A DNA stretch of 16,948 nucleotides from an uncultured Oxalobacter sp. (GTDB taxonomy: Bacteria; Pseudomonadota; Gammaproteobacteria; Burkholderiales; Burkholderiaceae_D): positions 1 through 16,948 of the forward strand of contig CAKQQG010000032.1 of assembly GCA_934270705.1 (NCBI GenBank). The letters are read 5' to 3'. How positions within the stretch are numbered: the first letter of the stretch is position 1; the number at the start of each line of letters is the position of its first letter. Both the position numbers and the translations under genes were made by a program. The notes below the pieces were generated by a model that was not told the DNA's origin, made no database searches, and saw only the letters and a program-made list of their open reading frames with translations. Shown piece by piece: positions 7,511-16,111 of this stretch.

Positions 7511-8536
7511 ATGGCGAATGTCGGCAAGACTGTGATGGTGACCGGAGCGGCCGGTTATATCGGTTCACATACCTGTGTGGAATTGCTGGAGGCGGGTTAC
7601 GAAGTGGTTGCTGTGGACAATCTGTGCAACAGTTCACGCAAATCGCTGGAACGGGTACAGCAAATTACCGGCAAAAAGCTGGTTTTCCATGAGGCGGATA
7701 TTCGTGATGCGGATGCCATGGAAAAGATATTCGGACAATCCGCTGTCGATGCGATCATTCATTTCGCAGGACTGAAAGCGGTGGGAGAGTCTGTGGCGAA
7801 GCCGCTGATGTATTACGATAACAATGTCGCCGGTACCGTGGCGCTGCTGCAGGTGGCGAAAAAAGCCGGTGTCCGCCATTTTGTGTTCAGTTCGTCGGCG
7901 ACGGTTTATGGCGATCCGGATTATTCGCCGGTACCGGAAACGGCCAGATTGTCTGTCGCCAACCCGTATGGTCGTTCGAAACTGATGATCGAGGAAATCC
8001 TGAACGATCTGTCGTTCTCCGATGCTTCATGGGCGGTTGCCATATTGCGTTATTTCAATCCTGTCGGCGCACATCCCAGCGGACTGATCGGTGAAGATCC
8101 TCACGGTATTCCAAACAATCTCATGCCGTATGTCGCGCAAGTCGCAGTCGGAAGGCTCAGGGAGCTGGCGGTTTTCGGCGATGATTATCCGACAAAGGAC
8201 GGTACCGGCGTCCGGGATTATATTCATGTTATGGATCTGGCACGCGGACATGTGGATGCGCTGGCATACCTGTTCCGTGAGCACAAGGGTTTTACCGTCA
8301 ATTTGGGAACAGGGGTCGGATACAGTGTACTGGACGTCGTCCATGCCTTTGAAAAGGCATGCGGGAAACCGGTTCCGTACCGGATCGCGCCGAGACGTGC
8401 CGGCGATGTACCGCTGTATTATGCCGATCCGTCTCTGGCGGCATCGCTTCTTGGCTGGAAAGCGCGCTATGACCTGGATGACATGTGTCGTGATTACTGG
8501 AACTGGCAAAGCAGCAATCCGGACGGGTATGTCTGA
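7511..8536 (+). CDS. galE: UDP-glucose 4-epimerase
   Basis: GalE interconverts UDP-glucose and UDP-galactose for galactose use and for cell-surface polysaccharide synthesis. The 341-residue product is an extended short-chain dehydrogenase: the NAD-binding GAAGYIG motif lies at residues 12-18, the catalytic Ser is in the FSSSATVYG stretch near residue 129, and Tyr153 and Lys157 form the YxxxK pair in NPYGRSK. Further signatures are LRYFNPVGAHPSG, GTGVRDYIHVMDLA and LGTGVGYSV. I use ATG 7511, eight bases after GGAG at 7499-7502; a GTG at 7502 in the same frame overlaps that box. No galactose-pathway genes adjoin it, so a surface-sugar role is as likely as galactose catabolism. It ends 235 bases before the convergent aminotransferase stop. 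Confidence 0.95.
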   Translation: MANVGKTVMVTGAAGYIGSHTCVELLEAGYEVVAVDNLCNSSRKSLERVQQITGKKLVFHEADIRDADAMEKIFGQSAVDAIIHFAGLKAVGESVAKPLMYYDNNVAGTVALLQVAKKAGVRHFVFSSSATVYGDPDYSPVPETARLSVANPYGRSKLMIEEILNDLSFSDASWAVAILRYFNPVGAHPSGLIGEDPHGIPNNLMPYVAQVAVGRLRELAVFGDDYPTKDGTGVRDYIHVMDLARGHVDALAYLFREHKGFTVNLGTGVGYSVLDVVHAFEKACGKPVPYRIAPRRAGDVPLYYADPSLAASLLGWKARYDLDDMCRDYWNWQSSNPDGYV

Positions 8537-8714
8537 AAGATGTCTTGTCGTGTTGACGGGATGACGGTTTTCGGTGGGTGATGGCGTGCCGGAAAATCAT
8601 TCCTTTTTTCATTATCGGGTGATATGCATTGTACCTGTCGTGATGTCGTGCAAAACAGGCAGTTGGGATATGCCGGTTTGCAGTCTGTCGGTACAGTTTG
8701 CTCCGGTATGGGCA

Positions 8715-8749
8715 TAAAAAATCCGGCAAATGTCGAAACATTTGCCGGA
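8715..8749 (-). terminator. Intrinsic terminator of the aminotransferase gene
   Basis: A 12-bp perfect stem (8722-8733 with 8738-8749) carries a TTCG loop when read on the minus strand and is followed by a run of T (8721-8716). It starts about 20 bases past the aminotransferase stop codon. On the plus strand the same hairpin could stop galE transcripts, though only four T occur there and at a distance. The stretch 8537-8714 holds nothing else I can assign. Confidence 0.88.
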
Positions 8750-8771
8750 CATCGTGGGTTTTACGCCGGAT

Positions 8772-9986
8772 TTACAGAACGCTGGAGATTGCGCTGACGA
8801 CGTAATCAAGGTTGTGCGAGTTCAGTGCCGCCACGCAAATGCGCCCGGTGCTGACGATATAGACCGAAAATTCGTTTTTCAGGCGTTCGACCTGTTCCGG
8901 TATCAGACCGGAATAGGAGAACATGCCGTTTTGGCGGGTGATGAAGCTGAAGTCTTCGCCGTATTTCCGTGCTGTGAGTTCTGCAGCCAGTTTGTGGCGC
9001 ATTTCGTGGATACGGACGCGCATGCCGGTCAGTTCGTTTTCCCACATCTGGCGCAGTTTTTTATCGGAAAGCACTGTCGCCACGATCTTGGCGCCGTAAA
9101 TCGGCGGGTTGGAATAGTTCGTCCGGATGATGCGCTTGAGCTGTGACAGGGTGCGTGCCGCTTCATCCGCATTGCCAGCGACGATGCTGAACGCGCCGAC
9201 ACGTTCGCCATACAGGGAAAAGGATTTCGAGAAAGAATTGGATACCAGTACGGGCGTATATTGCGACGAGAATCGGCGAACGATTCGGCCATCGGATTCG
9301 ATGCCGTCGGAAAAACCCTGATAGGCCATATCCAGAAACGGGATGAGCTTGCGGGTTTTGACGATGTCGATGATTGCGTCCCATTGGTCGTCCGACAGGT
9401 CTGCACCGGTCGGATTATGGCAACAGGCATGCAGTACGACGATCGAACCGGCGGGCAGAACACTGATGGTGTCGGCCATGCCGGAGAAGTCCACGCCCCG
9501 GGTGAGCGGGTCATAGTATGGGTAGGTATTGACCTTGAAGCCGGCGTATTCGAACAGGGCACGATGGTTTTCCCAACTGGGGTCGCTGATCCAGACCTGC
9601 GAACCCGGAGAAAAACGTTTGAGAAAGTCGGCGCCGATTTTCAGCGCGCCGGTTCCGCCGATGGCCTGTACGGTAGCAACCCGTTTCTGGTTGACGACAT
9701 CGCTGGTTTCGCCGAATACCAGCTTCTGGACAGCGTTGTCATACAGCGGCAGGCCGTCGATCGGCAGATAGGTGTGCGGGCTGCCCTGTGCGGTGATCTG
9801 TTTCTCGGCTTCCTGAACGCATTCGAGCAGGGGAACCTTGCCGTTGTCGTCATAATAGACACCGACACCGAGATTGATTTTGTTCGGGTTGGTATCGGCA
9901 TGAAAAGCCTCGGTGATCCCCAGAATGGGATCGCGTGGCGCCATTGGAATGGCGGAAAAGATGGTTTCCGGAATAGATTGGTTCAT
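8772..9986 (-). CDS. Aspartate/aromatic amino acid aminotransferase (AspC/TyrB type)
   Basis: This is a class I, subgroup I-alpha, PLP-dependent aminotransferase that moves amino groups between aspartate or aromatic amino acids and 2-oxoglutarate. The 404-residue product has APRDPILGITEAF near the N terminus, NPNKINLGVGVYYDDNGKVP (residues 33-52), the cofactor-contacting Asn191 (HNPTGAD), Asp219 and Tyr222 (LDMAYQG), and the Schiff-base Lys254 in SNSFSKSFSLYGERVGAF. The substrate-carboxylate arginine is in STGRICVA near the C terminus. Sequence alone does not separate AspC from TyrB, so I give no symbol. I use ATG 9986; a TTG at 10001 adds five residues, and neither has a clear ribosome binding site. 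It is divergent from uvrB and has a strong terminator. Confidence 0.92.
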   Translation of the reverse strand: MNQSIPETIFSAIPMAPRDPILGITEAFHADTNPNKINLGVGVYYDDNGKVPLLECVQEAEKQITAQGSPHTYLPIDGLPLYDNAVQKLVFGETSDVVNQKRVATVQAIGGTGALKIGADFLKRFSPGSQVWISDPSWENHRALFEYAGFKVNTYPYYDPLTRGVDFSGMADTISVLPAGSIVVLHACCHNPTGADLSDDQWDAIIDIVKTRKLIPFLDMAYQGFSDGIESDGRIVRRFSSQYTPVLVSNSFSKSFSLYGERVGAFSIVAGNADEAARTLSQLKRIIRTNYSNPPIYGAKIVATVLSDKKLRQMWENELTGMRVRIHEMRHKLAAELTARKYGEDFSFITRQNGMFSYSGLIPEQVERLKNEFSVYIVSTGRICVAALNSHNLDYVVSAISSVL

Positions 9987-10008
9987 CGTGTTAACATTCA
10001 ATATCTAG

Positions 10009-10036
10009 TGCAAGATGCAATCCGCATCATCGTGCA
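10009..10036. promoter_or_regulatory. Inverted repeat in the aminotransferase-uvrB divergent region
   Basis: GATGC (10014-10018) and GCATC (10024-10028) form a perfect repeat with a 5-base centre, flanked by TGCA on both sides (10009-10012 and 10033-10036). This dyad in a 130-base divergent region could be an operator for either gene. No regulator is known to me for it, and no SOS box (CTG-N10-CAG) occurs between 9961 and 10118. Confidence 0.3.
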
Positions 10037-10117
10037 TGAAGCAACCGGTGCAGAGCGAAAAAACAAAATTTTTTTGCTTTTTCCAACGGCTAACATCTTA
10101 TCAAAGGTATGAACCTC

Positions 10118-12244
10118 ATGTCTCACTTATCGCTTATTTCTTCGAAAAAAGATGGCGGAAAAGTCGTTACCTTCCCGAATTCCCCTTTCAGGCTGCATCA
10201 GCCGTTTCCGCCTTCCGGCGATCAGCCGGAGGCAATCGACAAGCTGGTGGAAGGGATCGGCGACGGATTGTCGTTCCAGACATTGCTTGGTGTGACGGGG
10301 TCTGGAAAGACCTATACGATGGCCAATGTCATCGCCCGTCTCGGACGTCCCGCTATCGTGTTCGCGCCGAACAAGACGCTGGCTGCACAGCTGTACAGCG
10401 AGTTCCGTGAGTTTTTCCCGGAAAATGCCGTGGAATATTTCGTCAGCTATTACGATTATTACCAGCCGGAGGCTTATGTTCCGCAACGCGATTTGTTCAT
10501 CGAGAAGGATTCGGCGATCAACGAGCATATCGAGCAGATGCGCCTGTCATGTACCAAGTCGCTCATGGAACGGCGTGATGTGGTGATCGTGGCGACGGTA
10601 TCGGCCATTTACGGTATCGGCAATCCGAACGAATACCATCAGATGATCCTGACCTTGCGCACACATGACAGAATGCCGTACCGCGATGTGATCGCGCGGC
10701 TGGTCCAGATGCAGTACAAGCGCAATGATATGGAATTTGCCAGAGGAACGTTTCGCGTACGTGGCGATACGATCGATGTGTTTCCTGCCGAAAACGCCGA
10801 TTATGCGTTGCGTATCGAGATGTTCGACGACGAAGTCGAAAGCCTGCATTTCTTCGACCCGTTGACCGGCAAGGTATTGCAGAAAATTCCGCGCTTTACG
10901 ATCTATCCAGGATCACATTACGTCACGCCACGTGCAACGGTTTTGCGCGCGATCGAAACCATCAAGGACGAGTTGCGCGAGCGGAAGGAATGGTTCCGCA
11001 AGAACGGCAAGTATGTCGAGGAACAGCGTATCGACCAGCGAACCCGTTTCGATCTGGAAATGCTGCACGAACTGGGATTCACGAAGGGAATCGAAAATTA
11101 TTCGCGTCATCTGACCGGTATGAAGCCCGGTGAGCCGCCGCCGACGCTTGTCGATTATTTGCCGAGCGATGCCCTGATGTTTCTGGATGAATCCCATGTC
11201 ACGATCGGGCAGTTGAACGGGATGTATAACGGAGACCGTTCGCGCAAGACGAATCTGGTGGATTACGGTTTTCGTCTGCCGTCTGCGCTGGACAACCGTC
11301 CTTTGCGGTTCGATGAATTCGAAAGCAAGATGCGGCAGACGGTTTTCGTCTCTGCCACGCCCGCTGCTTATGAATTGTCGCATTCGGGGCAGGTCGTCGA
11401 ACAACTGGTTCGTCCGACGGGACTTGTCGATCCTGCTATCGAAGTCAGGCCGGCGGCGACACAGGTCGATGATCTGCTTTCGGAAATTCATGACCGTGTG
11501 GAAAAAAGCGAGCGGGTTCTGGTGACGACGCTGACCAAGCGCATGGCGGAGCAGCTGACGGAATTCCTGACGGAAAACGGGGTGCGCGTCCGTTATCTGC
11601 ATAGCGATATCGATACGGTCGAACGTGTGGAAATCGTCAGGGATTTGCGTCTGGGAACTTTTGATGTGCTGGTCGGTATCAATTTGTTGCGCGAAGGGCT
11701 GGATATTCCGGAAGTGTCGCTGGTTGCGATTCTGGATGCGGACAAGGAAGGGTTTTTACGTTCGGAACGCAGCCTCATCCAGACGATCGGACGTGCGGCG
11801 CGCAATCTCAATGGTGCCGCGATTCTGTATGCCGATACCATGACCGATTCGATGAAGCGGGCGATCGACGAAACGGAAAGGCGACGTGCGAAGCAGTTGG
11901 CTTATAACGAACAACACCAGATTACGCCATCCGGCATCATGAAAGAAGTTCGGGATCTGATCGACGGGGTATTCCATCCGCAAGATCGTTTGCAGACACC
12001 ACATGTCGCCAGCGAGCAGGCGCAATATGAGGTGATGTCGGAAAAGGAATTGAGCCGTGAAATCCGGAAACTGGAAAAGCAGATGGCGGATTATGCAAAA
12101 AATCTGGAATTTGAAAAAGCGGCGAAAGCGCGGGATCAGTTGCATTTGTTACGTGAGCGGGCATTCGGCGCAGCCGTGATCGACAGGATAAGGCTGGAAG
12201 CGGCGGGCAAAGCCGGCAAGACCGGAAAGGCGGGTAAAAAATGA
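10118..12244 (+). CDS. uvrB: Excinuclease ABC subunit B
   Basis: UvrB is the damage-verifying helicase-like subunit of nucleotide excision repair; it is loaded by UvrA and recruits UvrC. The product (708 residues from this start) has Walker A GVTGSGKT at residues 58-65, the damage-probing beta-hairpin region with [12 protein letters not shown] (111-122), the DESH box, [14 protein letters not shown] and the IGRAARN helicase motif VI, and a C-terminal UVR domain (about 650-690) that contacts UvrC. Compared with E. coli UvrB it has about 19 extra N-terminal residues. I prefer ATG 10118, ten bases after AAGG; ATG 10109 follows that box by one base and would add three residues. The stop overlaps the next gene by ATGA, indicating coupled translation. 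No SOS box is visible upstream. Confidence 0.97.
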   Translation: MSHLSLISSKKDGGKVVTFPNSPFRLHQPFPPSGDQPEAIDKLVEGIGDGLSFQTLLGVTGSGKTYTMANVIARLGRPAIVFAPNKTLAAQLYSEFREFFPENAVEYFVSYYDYYQPEAYVPQRDLFIEKDSAINEHIEQMRLSCTKSLMERRDVVIVATVSAIYGIGNPNEYHQMILTLRTHDRMPYRDVIARLVQMQYKRNDMEFARGTFRVRGDTIDVFPAENADYALRIEMFDDEVESLHFFDPLTGKVLQKIPRFTIYPGSHYVTPRATVLRAIETIKDELRERKEWFRKNGKYVEEQRIDQRTRFDLEMLHELGFTKGIENYSRHLTGMKPGEPPPTLVDYLPSDALMFLDESHVTIGQLNGMYNGDRSRKTNLVDYGFRLPSALDNRPLRFDEFESKMRQTVFVSATPAAYELSHSGQVVEQLVRPTGLVDPAIEVRPAATQVDDLLSEIHDRVEKSERVLVTTLTKRMAEQLTEFLTENGVRVRYLHSDIDTVERVEIVRDLRLGTFDVLVGINLLREGLDIPEVSLVAILDADKEGFLRSERSLIQTIGRAARNLNGAAILYADTMTDSMKRAIDETERRRAKQLAYNEQHQITPSGIMKEVRDLIDGVFHPQDRLQTPHVASEQAQYEVMSEKELSREIRKLEKQMADYAKNLEFEKAAKARDQLHLLRERAFGAAVIDRIRLEAAGKAGKTGKAGKK

Positions 12245-13056
12245 CGGATTTTCCGGAAGTCATCGAAAAAACGCTGGAAAGAGCGCATTCCAGTTGGATA
12301 CCGGTATTGCGGGAGGGGCTGGCGGAGATTGCCCGGCAGACGCCCGATTATCTGGAAACGCTGGCGGATGATGTGTTTTTACCGACTGGTAACAGGCTTT
12401 TCGCTGCATTTTCACAACCGGTGGAATCTGTGCGGTATGTGCTGGTGGGCGAAGGACCTTATCCCAGAGCGGAAAGCGCATCGGGCTATTGTTTCATGGA
12501 TGCGGCCGTTACGGACTTGTGGTCGGAAAACGGTTTGTCCAAACCGGTCAACCGGGCGACTTCGTTGCGCAATTTCATTAAGATGCTGTGGGTCGCCGAA
12601 GGCAAGGTCGCGCCCGACAATACAGGTGGAGAGGCGATGAAAGCGGTGGCGCGGCAGGCGCTTGCCAAGGGGGCACCGTATATCCGGACGCTGGACGAAA
12701 TGCAGGAAACGATGCTGGAAAAGGGGTTTTTGCTGTTGAATGCCACACTGGTTTACCGACAGCATGTTCCTGTAGCACGGGAAGCGCGTGCATGGCAACC
12801 GTTTTTTCATGTGGTGCTGGAAGCATTGGCCTTGGCAAGCCGGAACCGGCCGGAAAAAACCGTGCTGGTACTCTGGGGAAAAATGGCCGGGAAACTCTTG
12901 TCGCTTCCCTTGTCCGCTTCGTTCGACTGCAAGGTATCGGAACATCCATACAATTTGTCTTTTATCGGAAACCTGACCATGCAATCGCTGTTTCGGCCGA
13001 TGGCGCTTTTGTACAGGCATGGAAAACGGCCGGATGGCTCACGAACCGCAAATTAA
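12241..13056 (+). CDS. Uracil-DNA glycosylase family 1-like protein with altered motif A
   Basis: The 271-residue product resembles Ung-type uracil-DNA glycosylases, which remove uracil from DNA. The pattern is [22 protein letters not shown] (residues 64-85) where Ung has GQDPYHG..Ax[15 protein letters not shown] (107-116) matching [23 protein letters not shown] (164-175) matching the LLLNxxLTV motif, VLVLWGKMA (208-216), and EHPYNLSF (234-241) matching HPSPLS with the catalytic His at 235. Motif A reads G-E-G-P-Y, so the water-activating Asp of Ung is replaced by Gly72 and the neighbouring Gln by Glu71, while the thymine-excluding Tyr74 remains. It may use Glu71, have a different substrate, or only bind DNA. 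It overlaps uvrB by four bases, which places it in a repair operon. The exact subfamily is not known to me. Confidence 0.7.
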   Translation: MTDFPEVIEKTLERAHSSWIPVLREGLAEIARQTPDYLETLADDVFLPTGNRLFAAFSQPVESVRYVLVGEGPYPRAESASGYCFMDAAVTDLWSENGLSKPVNRATSLRNFIKMLWVAEGKVAPDNTGGEAMKAVARQALAKGAPYIRTLDEMQETMLEKGFLLLNATLVYRQHVPVAREARAWQPFFHVVLEALALASRNRPEKTVLVLWGKMAGKLLSLPLSASFDCKVSEHPYNLSFIGNLTMQSLFRPMALLYRHGKRPDGSRTAN

Positions 13057-13121
13057 CGGTTTTCATTCTTTTTATTCGGTGGCATTATTGAACCATCTGT
13101 CAATCTTCACGAAACGAGAAA

Positions 13122-13865
13122 ATGTCTAATTCTGAAATCATCCGTTCCAATGGTCGTCCGCTCGATGCCATGCGGTCTATCGCATTTGTCCGCAACTATA
13201 CCAAATATGCCGAAGGTTCTGTCCTGACGGTGTTCGGCGATACCAAAGTGATCTGTACCGCCAGTATCGAGGAATCGGTGCCACCGTTTCTGCGGGGCAG
13301 GGGGCGCGGATGGCTGACGGCGGAATACAGCATGCTGCCGCGTTCGACGCATACCCGGATGGAACGTGAGGCAGTTCGCGGTCGCCAGTCCGGACGGACA
13401 CAGGAAATCCAGCGTCTGATCGGTCGTTCGATCCGCGCGGCATTCGACCTCAATGCGTTTGGCGAACGTACCCTGAAACTGGATTGCGATGTGATTCAGG
13501 CGGACGGCGGCACCCGTACCGCTTCGATCAGCGGAGTCATGATCGCTGCCTATGATGCGTTTTCCCTGATGGTGGAAGAGGGCCTGATCGAAAAAGTGCC
13601 GCTGCGCCATTTCGTCGCAGCCATATCGGTTGGTATCATCCAGGGTGTCCCTATGCTGGATCTCGATTATCAGGAAGACAGTTCTTGCGATACGGACATG
13701 AATGTCGTCATGACGGAATCGGGTGAGTTCGTCGAAATCCAGGGAACGGCCGAAGGCGGCGCCTTCAGTCATGCCATGCTGGGAGAAATGCTCGGTATGG
13801 CACAGAAAGGTATTGACGAACTGATCCATATGCAAAAACAGGTTCTGGGGCGTGAAGATTCCTGA
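13122..13865 (+). CDS. rph: Ribonuclease PH
   Basis: RNase PH is a phosphate-dependent 3'-to-5' exoribonuclease that trims tRNA precursors and rRNA; it works as a hexameric ring. The 247-residue product starts with an [15 protein letters not shown] stretch and has the phosphorolytic-site residues Arg86 ([21 protein letters not shown]) and GGTRTA (129-134), then the acidic cluster [20 protein letters not shown] near 178-197, and [14 protein letters not shown]. Length is close to the usual 238-250. It lies 65 bases after the glycosylase-like gene, with only a weak ribosome binding site before the ATG, and is followed after nine bases by rdgB, a common pairing. The frame is intact, unlike the frameshifted rph of E. 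coli K-12. Confidence 0.96.
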   Translation: MSNSEIIRSNGRPLDAMRSIAFVRNYTKYAEGSVLTVFGDTKVICTASIEESVPPFLRGRGRGWLTAEYSMLPRSTHTRMEREAVRGRQSGRTQEIQRLIGRSIRAAFDLNAFGERTLKLDCDVIQADGGTRTASISGVMIAAYDAFSLMVEEGLIEKVPLRHFVAAISVGIIQGVPMLDLDYQEDSSCDTDMNVVMTESGEFVEIQGTAEGGAFSHAMLGEMLGMAQKGIDELIHMQKQVLGREDS

Positions 13866-13874
13866 GGCTGGCCG

Positions 13875-14459
13875 ATGACCAAAGAAATCGTGCTGGCTTC
13901 CGGCAATCCCGGAAAGCTCAGGGAATTCCGCCAGATGCTCGAACCGGCGGGCTATCGTGTCGTTCCACAGTCGGACTATCAGGTCAGCGAGGCAGATGAG
14001 CCTTATTTCACATTTGTGGAAAATGCGCTGGCCAAGGCGCGTCATGTCGCAAGGCAAACCGGAAAACCGGCGCTGGCCGATGATTCAGGCCTTTGTGTGA
14101 ATGTGCTGGGCGGCAGGCCGGGGGTGCTCTCGGCGCGTTATGCCGGAGAACCCAAGTCGGATGATCGCAACAATGCCTTGCTGATTCATGAATTGTCCGG
14201 AATCGCAGACCGGGCAGCCAATTATTATTGCGTGCTGGTTTATGTGCGTTCGGCCGATGATCCGCAGCCCGTCATCGCCGATGGAAGGTGGTTCGGAAAA
14301 ATTATCGATCAGCCCAAAGGTACCAACGGATTCGGTTACGACCCGTATTTCTGGATACCGGAGTTCGGCAAAACGGCTGCCGAACTGTCACCCGAAGAGA
14401 AAAACAGCCATTCCCATCGTGGTCTGGCGCTTCGTGCGCTATTGGAGAAATTATCGTGA
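13875..14459 (+). CDS. rdgB: dITP/XTP pyrophosphatase, RdgB/HAM1 family
   Basis: RdgB hydrolyses dITP, ITP and XTP to monophosphates and so keeps deaminated purines out of DNA and RNA. The 194-residue product has the family signatures in order: LASGNPGKLREF (residues 7-18) in the nucleotide-binding site, FVENALAKARH, the DDSGL box (68-72) with catalytic aspartates, GVLSARYAG, and GTNGFGYDPYFW followed by TAAELSPEEKNSHSHRGLAL at the C terminus. GAGG lies seven bases before the ATG. The stop codon overlaps a GTG in the hemW frame, and the three genes rph, rdgB and hemW look like one transcription unit. Confidence 0.97.
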   Translation: MTKEIVLASGNPGKLREFRQMLEPAGYRVVPQSDYQVSEADEPYFTFVENALAKARHVARQTGKPALADDSGLCVNVLGGRPGVLSARYAGEPKSDDRNNALLIHELSGIADRAANYYCVLVYVRSADDPQPVIADGRWFGKIIDQPKGTNGFGYDPYFWIPEFGKTAAELSPEEKNSHSHRGLALRALLEKLS

Positions 14460-14524
14460 TTCCGATCAGGCCGGTGATGGTGGACGGGTCCGTCAAGGTG
14501 GATGCCGGTAAGACGGAGGGTGGA

Positions 14525-15682
14525 ATGACGCCGCATTTCGAGGTATTGCCGCCGCTTGCCCTGTATATCCATATTCCCTGGTGTATCCGCAAATGCCCGT
14601 ACTGTGATTTCTATTCCCACGAGAAGCATTCGACTTTGCCGGAAAATGACTATCTGGCTGTTTTGCGTCGTGATCTGGAACTGTCGTTGCCCATGATCCG
14701 GGGACGGAAAGTTTCCAGTATTTTCATCGGTGGCGGAACGCCCAGTCTGCTTTCAGCGGCGGGTATCGACAAGCTCTTGTCCTTCGTTCGTGAACTTGTA
14801 CCGGTACTGCCTGACGCTGAAATCTCTATGGAGGCGAATCCCGGAACTTTCGAGGCGGGACGTTTCAAATCCTACCGTGAAAGCGGTATCAACCGGCTTT
14901 CCATCGGTATCCAGAGCTTCAATCAGCAGCTTTTGCATACGCTTGGGCGTATCCATGACATGGATGAAGCCAGAAATGCAGTCGAAATCGCGCAACGGTA
15001 TTTCGACAATATCAATCTGGATTTGATGTACGGTTTGCCGGAGCAGACACTGGCACAATTGCAGGACGACATCTCGACAGCCTTGTCTTTCGGAACGCAA
15101 CATTTGTCGTTGTACCAGCTGACCATCGAACCGAATACCTATTATTTCAAGCATCCGCCTGCCTTGCCGGACGAAGATACGATCGACCGCATGCAAAAAT
15201 GGCTCGAAGATGCGACGGCGGATGCCGGTTTCGCTCATTATGAAGTTTCCGCTTATGCGCGGAGCGGGCGGCAATGCTGGCACAACAGGAATTACTGGCT
15301 GTTCGGCGACTATCTGGGTATCGGTGCGGCGGCGCACTCGAAAATCACCTTGCCCGACCAGCGTATCATCCGGCAGATGCGGTTGCGTAATCCCGAATTG
15401 TACATGCGCGATATCGCGCAAGGCATTCCGCTGGAAGAACAGTTCGATGTACCGGTCGCCGATCTCGGATTCGAATTCATGCTCAATGCGTTGCGATTGA
15501 TGGATGGTTTTTCACCAGCCCTGTTTACCGAAAGGACCGGTCTGCCGGTTTCAGTACTCGACAAACCGATGGAAAAAGCGTTAGGGCGAGGTCTTCTGGA
15601 AGTCACTCCTGTCCATATCCAGCCGACGGCGCTGGGCAAGCGGTTTCTGAACGACTTGCAACAGATTTTCCTGCCGGACTGA
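14525..15682 (+). CDS. hemW: HemW, radical-SAM heme chaperone
   Basis: HemW is a radical-SAM-type protein that binds heme and delivers it to respiratory enzymes; it was long misannotated as the oxygen-independent coproporphyrinogen III oxidase HemN. The 385-residue product has the 4Fe-4S motif CIRKCPYCDF (Cys20, Cys24, Cys27), with Phe instead of the fourth Cys of HemN, the SAM-binding FIGGGTPS, RLSIGIQSF and a DLMYGLPEQT stretch, and the heme-binding HNxxYW motif (CWHNRNYWLFGDYLGIG). I choose ATG 14525, five bases after GGAGG at 14515-14519. In-frame alternatives are GTG 14456, which overlaps the rdgB stop, and ATG 14477. No clear terminator follows; 15683-15801 contains only short imperfect hairpins. 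Confidence 0.93.
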   Translation: MTPHFEVLPPLALYIHIPWCIRKCPYCDFYSHEKHSTLPENDYLAVLRRDLELSLPMIRGRKVSSIFIGGGTPSLLSAAGIDKLLSFVRELVPVLPDAEISMEANPGTFEAGRFKSYRESGINRLSIGIQSFNQQLLHTLGRIHDMDEARNAVEIAQRYFDNINLDLMYGLPEQTLAQLQDDISTALSFGTQHLSLYQLTIEPNTYYFKHPPALPDEDTIDRMQKWLEDATADAGFAHYEVSAYARSGRQCWHNRNYWLFGDYLGIGAAAHSKITLPDQRIIRQMRLRNPELYMRDIAQGIPLEEQFDVPVADLGFEFMLNALRLMDGFSPALFTERTGLPVSVLDKPMEKALGRGLLEVTPVHIQPTALGKRFLNDLQQIFLPD

Positions 15683-15801
15683 CGGGAAAAGATTGCTGGC
15701 ATGTGACCGGTTCGTGCAAGGTTTCGTATGTGGCAGGTGCGTCCGGACTGAAGGAACGGCGGGATAAAGCCCGTCTCCGGAGCGAAAGCGGTGAGGGAAA
15801 C

Positions 15802-15889
15802 TGGCGGAAGGGGTGGGATTCGAACCCACGGATGCTTGCACATCGCCGGTTTTCAAGACCGGTGCATTAGACCACTCTGCCACCCTTCC
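15802..15889 (-). tRNA. tRNA-Ser (anticodon UGA)
   Basis: The minus strand from 15889 to 15802 folds as an 88-base serine tRNA with encoded CCA. The acceptor stem pairs GGAAGGG with CCCTTCC and G is the discriminator base. The anticodon stem-loop CCGGT-CTTGAAA-ACCGG gives anticodon TGA, a long variable arm follows as expected for serine, and the T arm is GTGGG-TTCGAAT-CCCAC. It decodes UCA and, through wobble, other UCN codons. A TATAAT box lies 12 bases upstream. Confidence 0.95.
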
Positions 15890-15900
15890 GGAAAAGAGAA

Positions 15901-15906
15901 ATTATA
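15901..15906 (-). promoter_or_regulatory. -10 box of the tRNA-Ser promoter
   Basis: A perfect TATAAT on the minus strand (15906-15901) is preceded by TG and would start transcription close to the 5' end of the tRNA at 15889. No good -35 box occurs at 16-18 bases, so the promoter may depend on the TG next to the -10 box. The remainder of the gap, 15907-16111, holds no gene or hairpin that I can support. Confidence 0.5.
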
Positions 15907-16111
15907 CAGGAAGTTCCACCCTGTGCGCGAGTTTGTGTGGGCTGTGTTTGATCGAAGTGTGTCAAATATGTGTGTCACGCTTCATGAAGGTGACTGACGA
16001 AGTCGATCCGGCTGATGGCAGGATGTCCAGACGGTGCATGCAAACAGGTGGCATTTTCCGGTCTGCAAAGATCATATGGTCTGCAATCGTCCGGAAAACA
16101 CCGGTTTCCTG

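Noticed and set aside
7284..7535. Possible small protein gene before galE
   Set aside because: The frame runs through the predicted galE promoter and into the galE start, its AGGAG is only two bases from the internal ATG, and the translation shows no domain or clear membrane segment.
9261..10112. 283-codon open frame on the plus strand
   Set aside because: It is antisense to the aminotransferase gene, has no recognisable domain, and runs through the divergent promoter region.
13107..14057. 316-codon open frame on the minus strand
   Set aside because: It mirrors rph and the start of rdgB; the translation resembles no family and the sense genes are complete.
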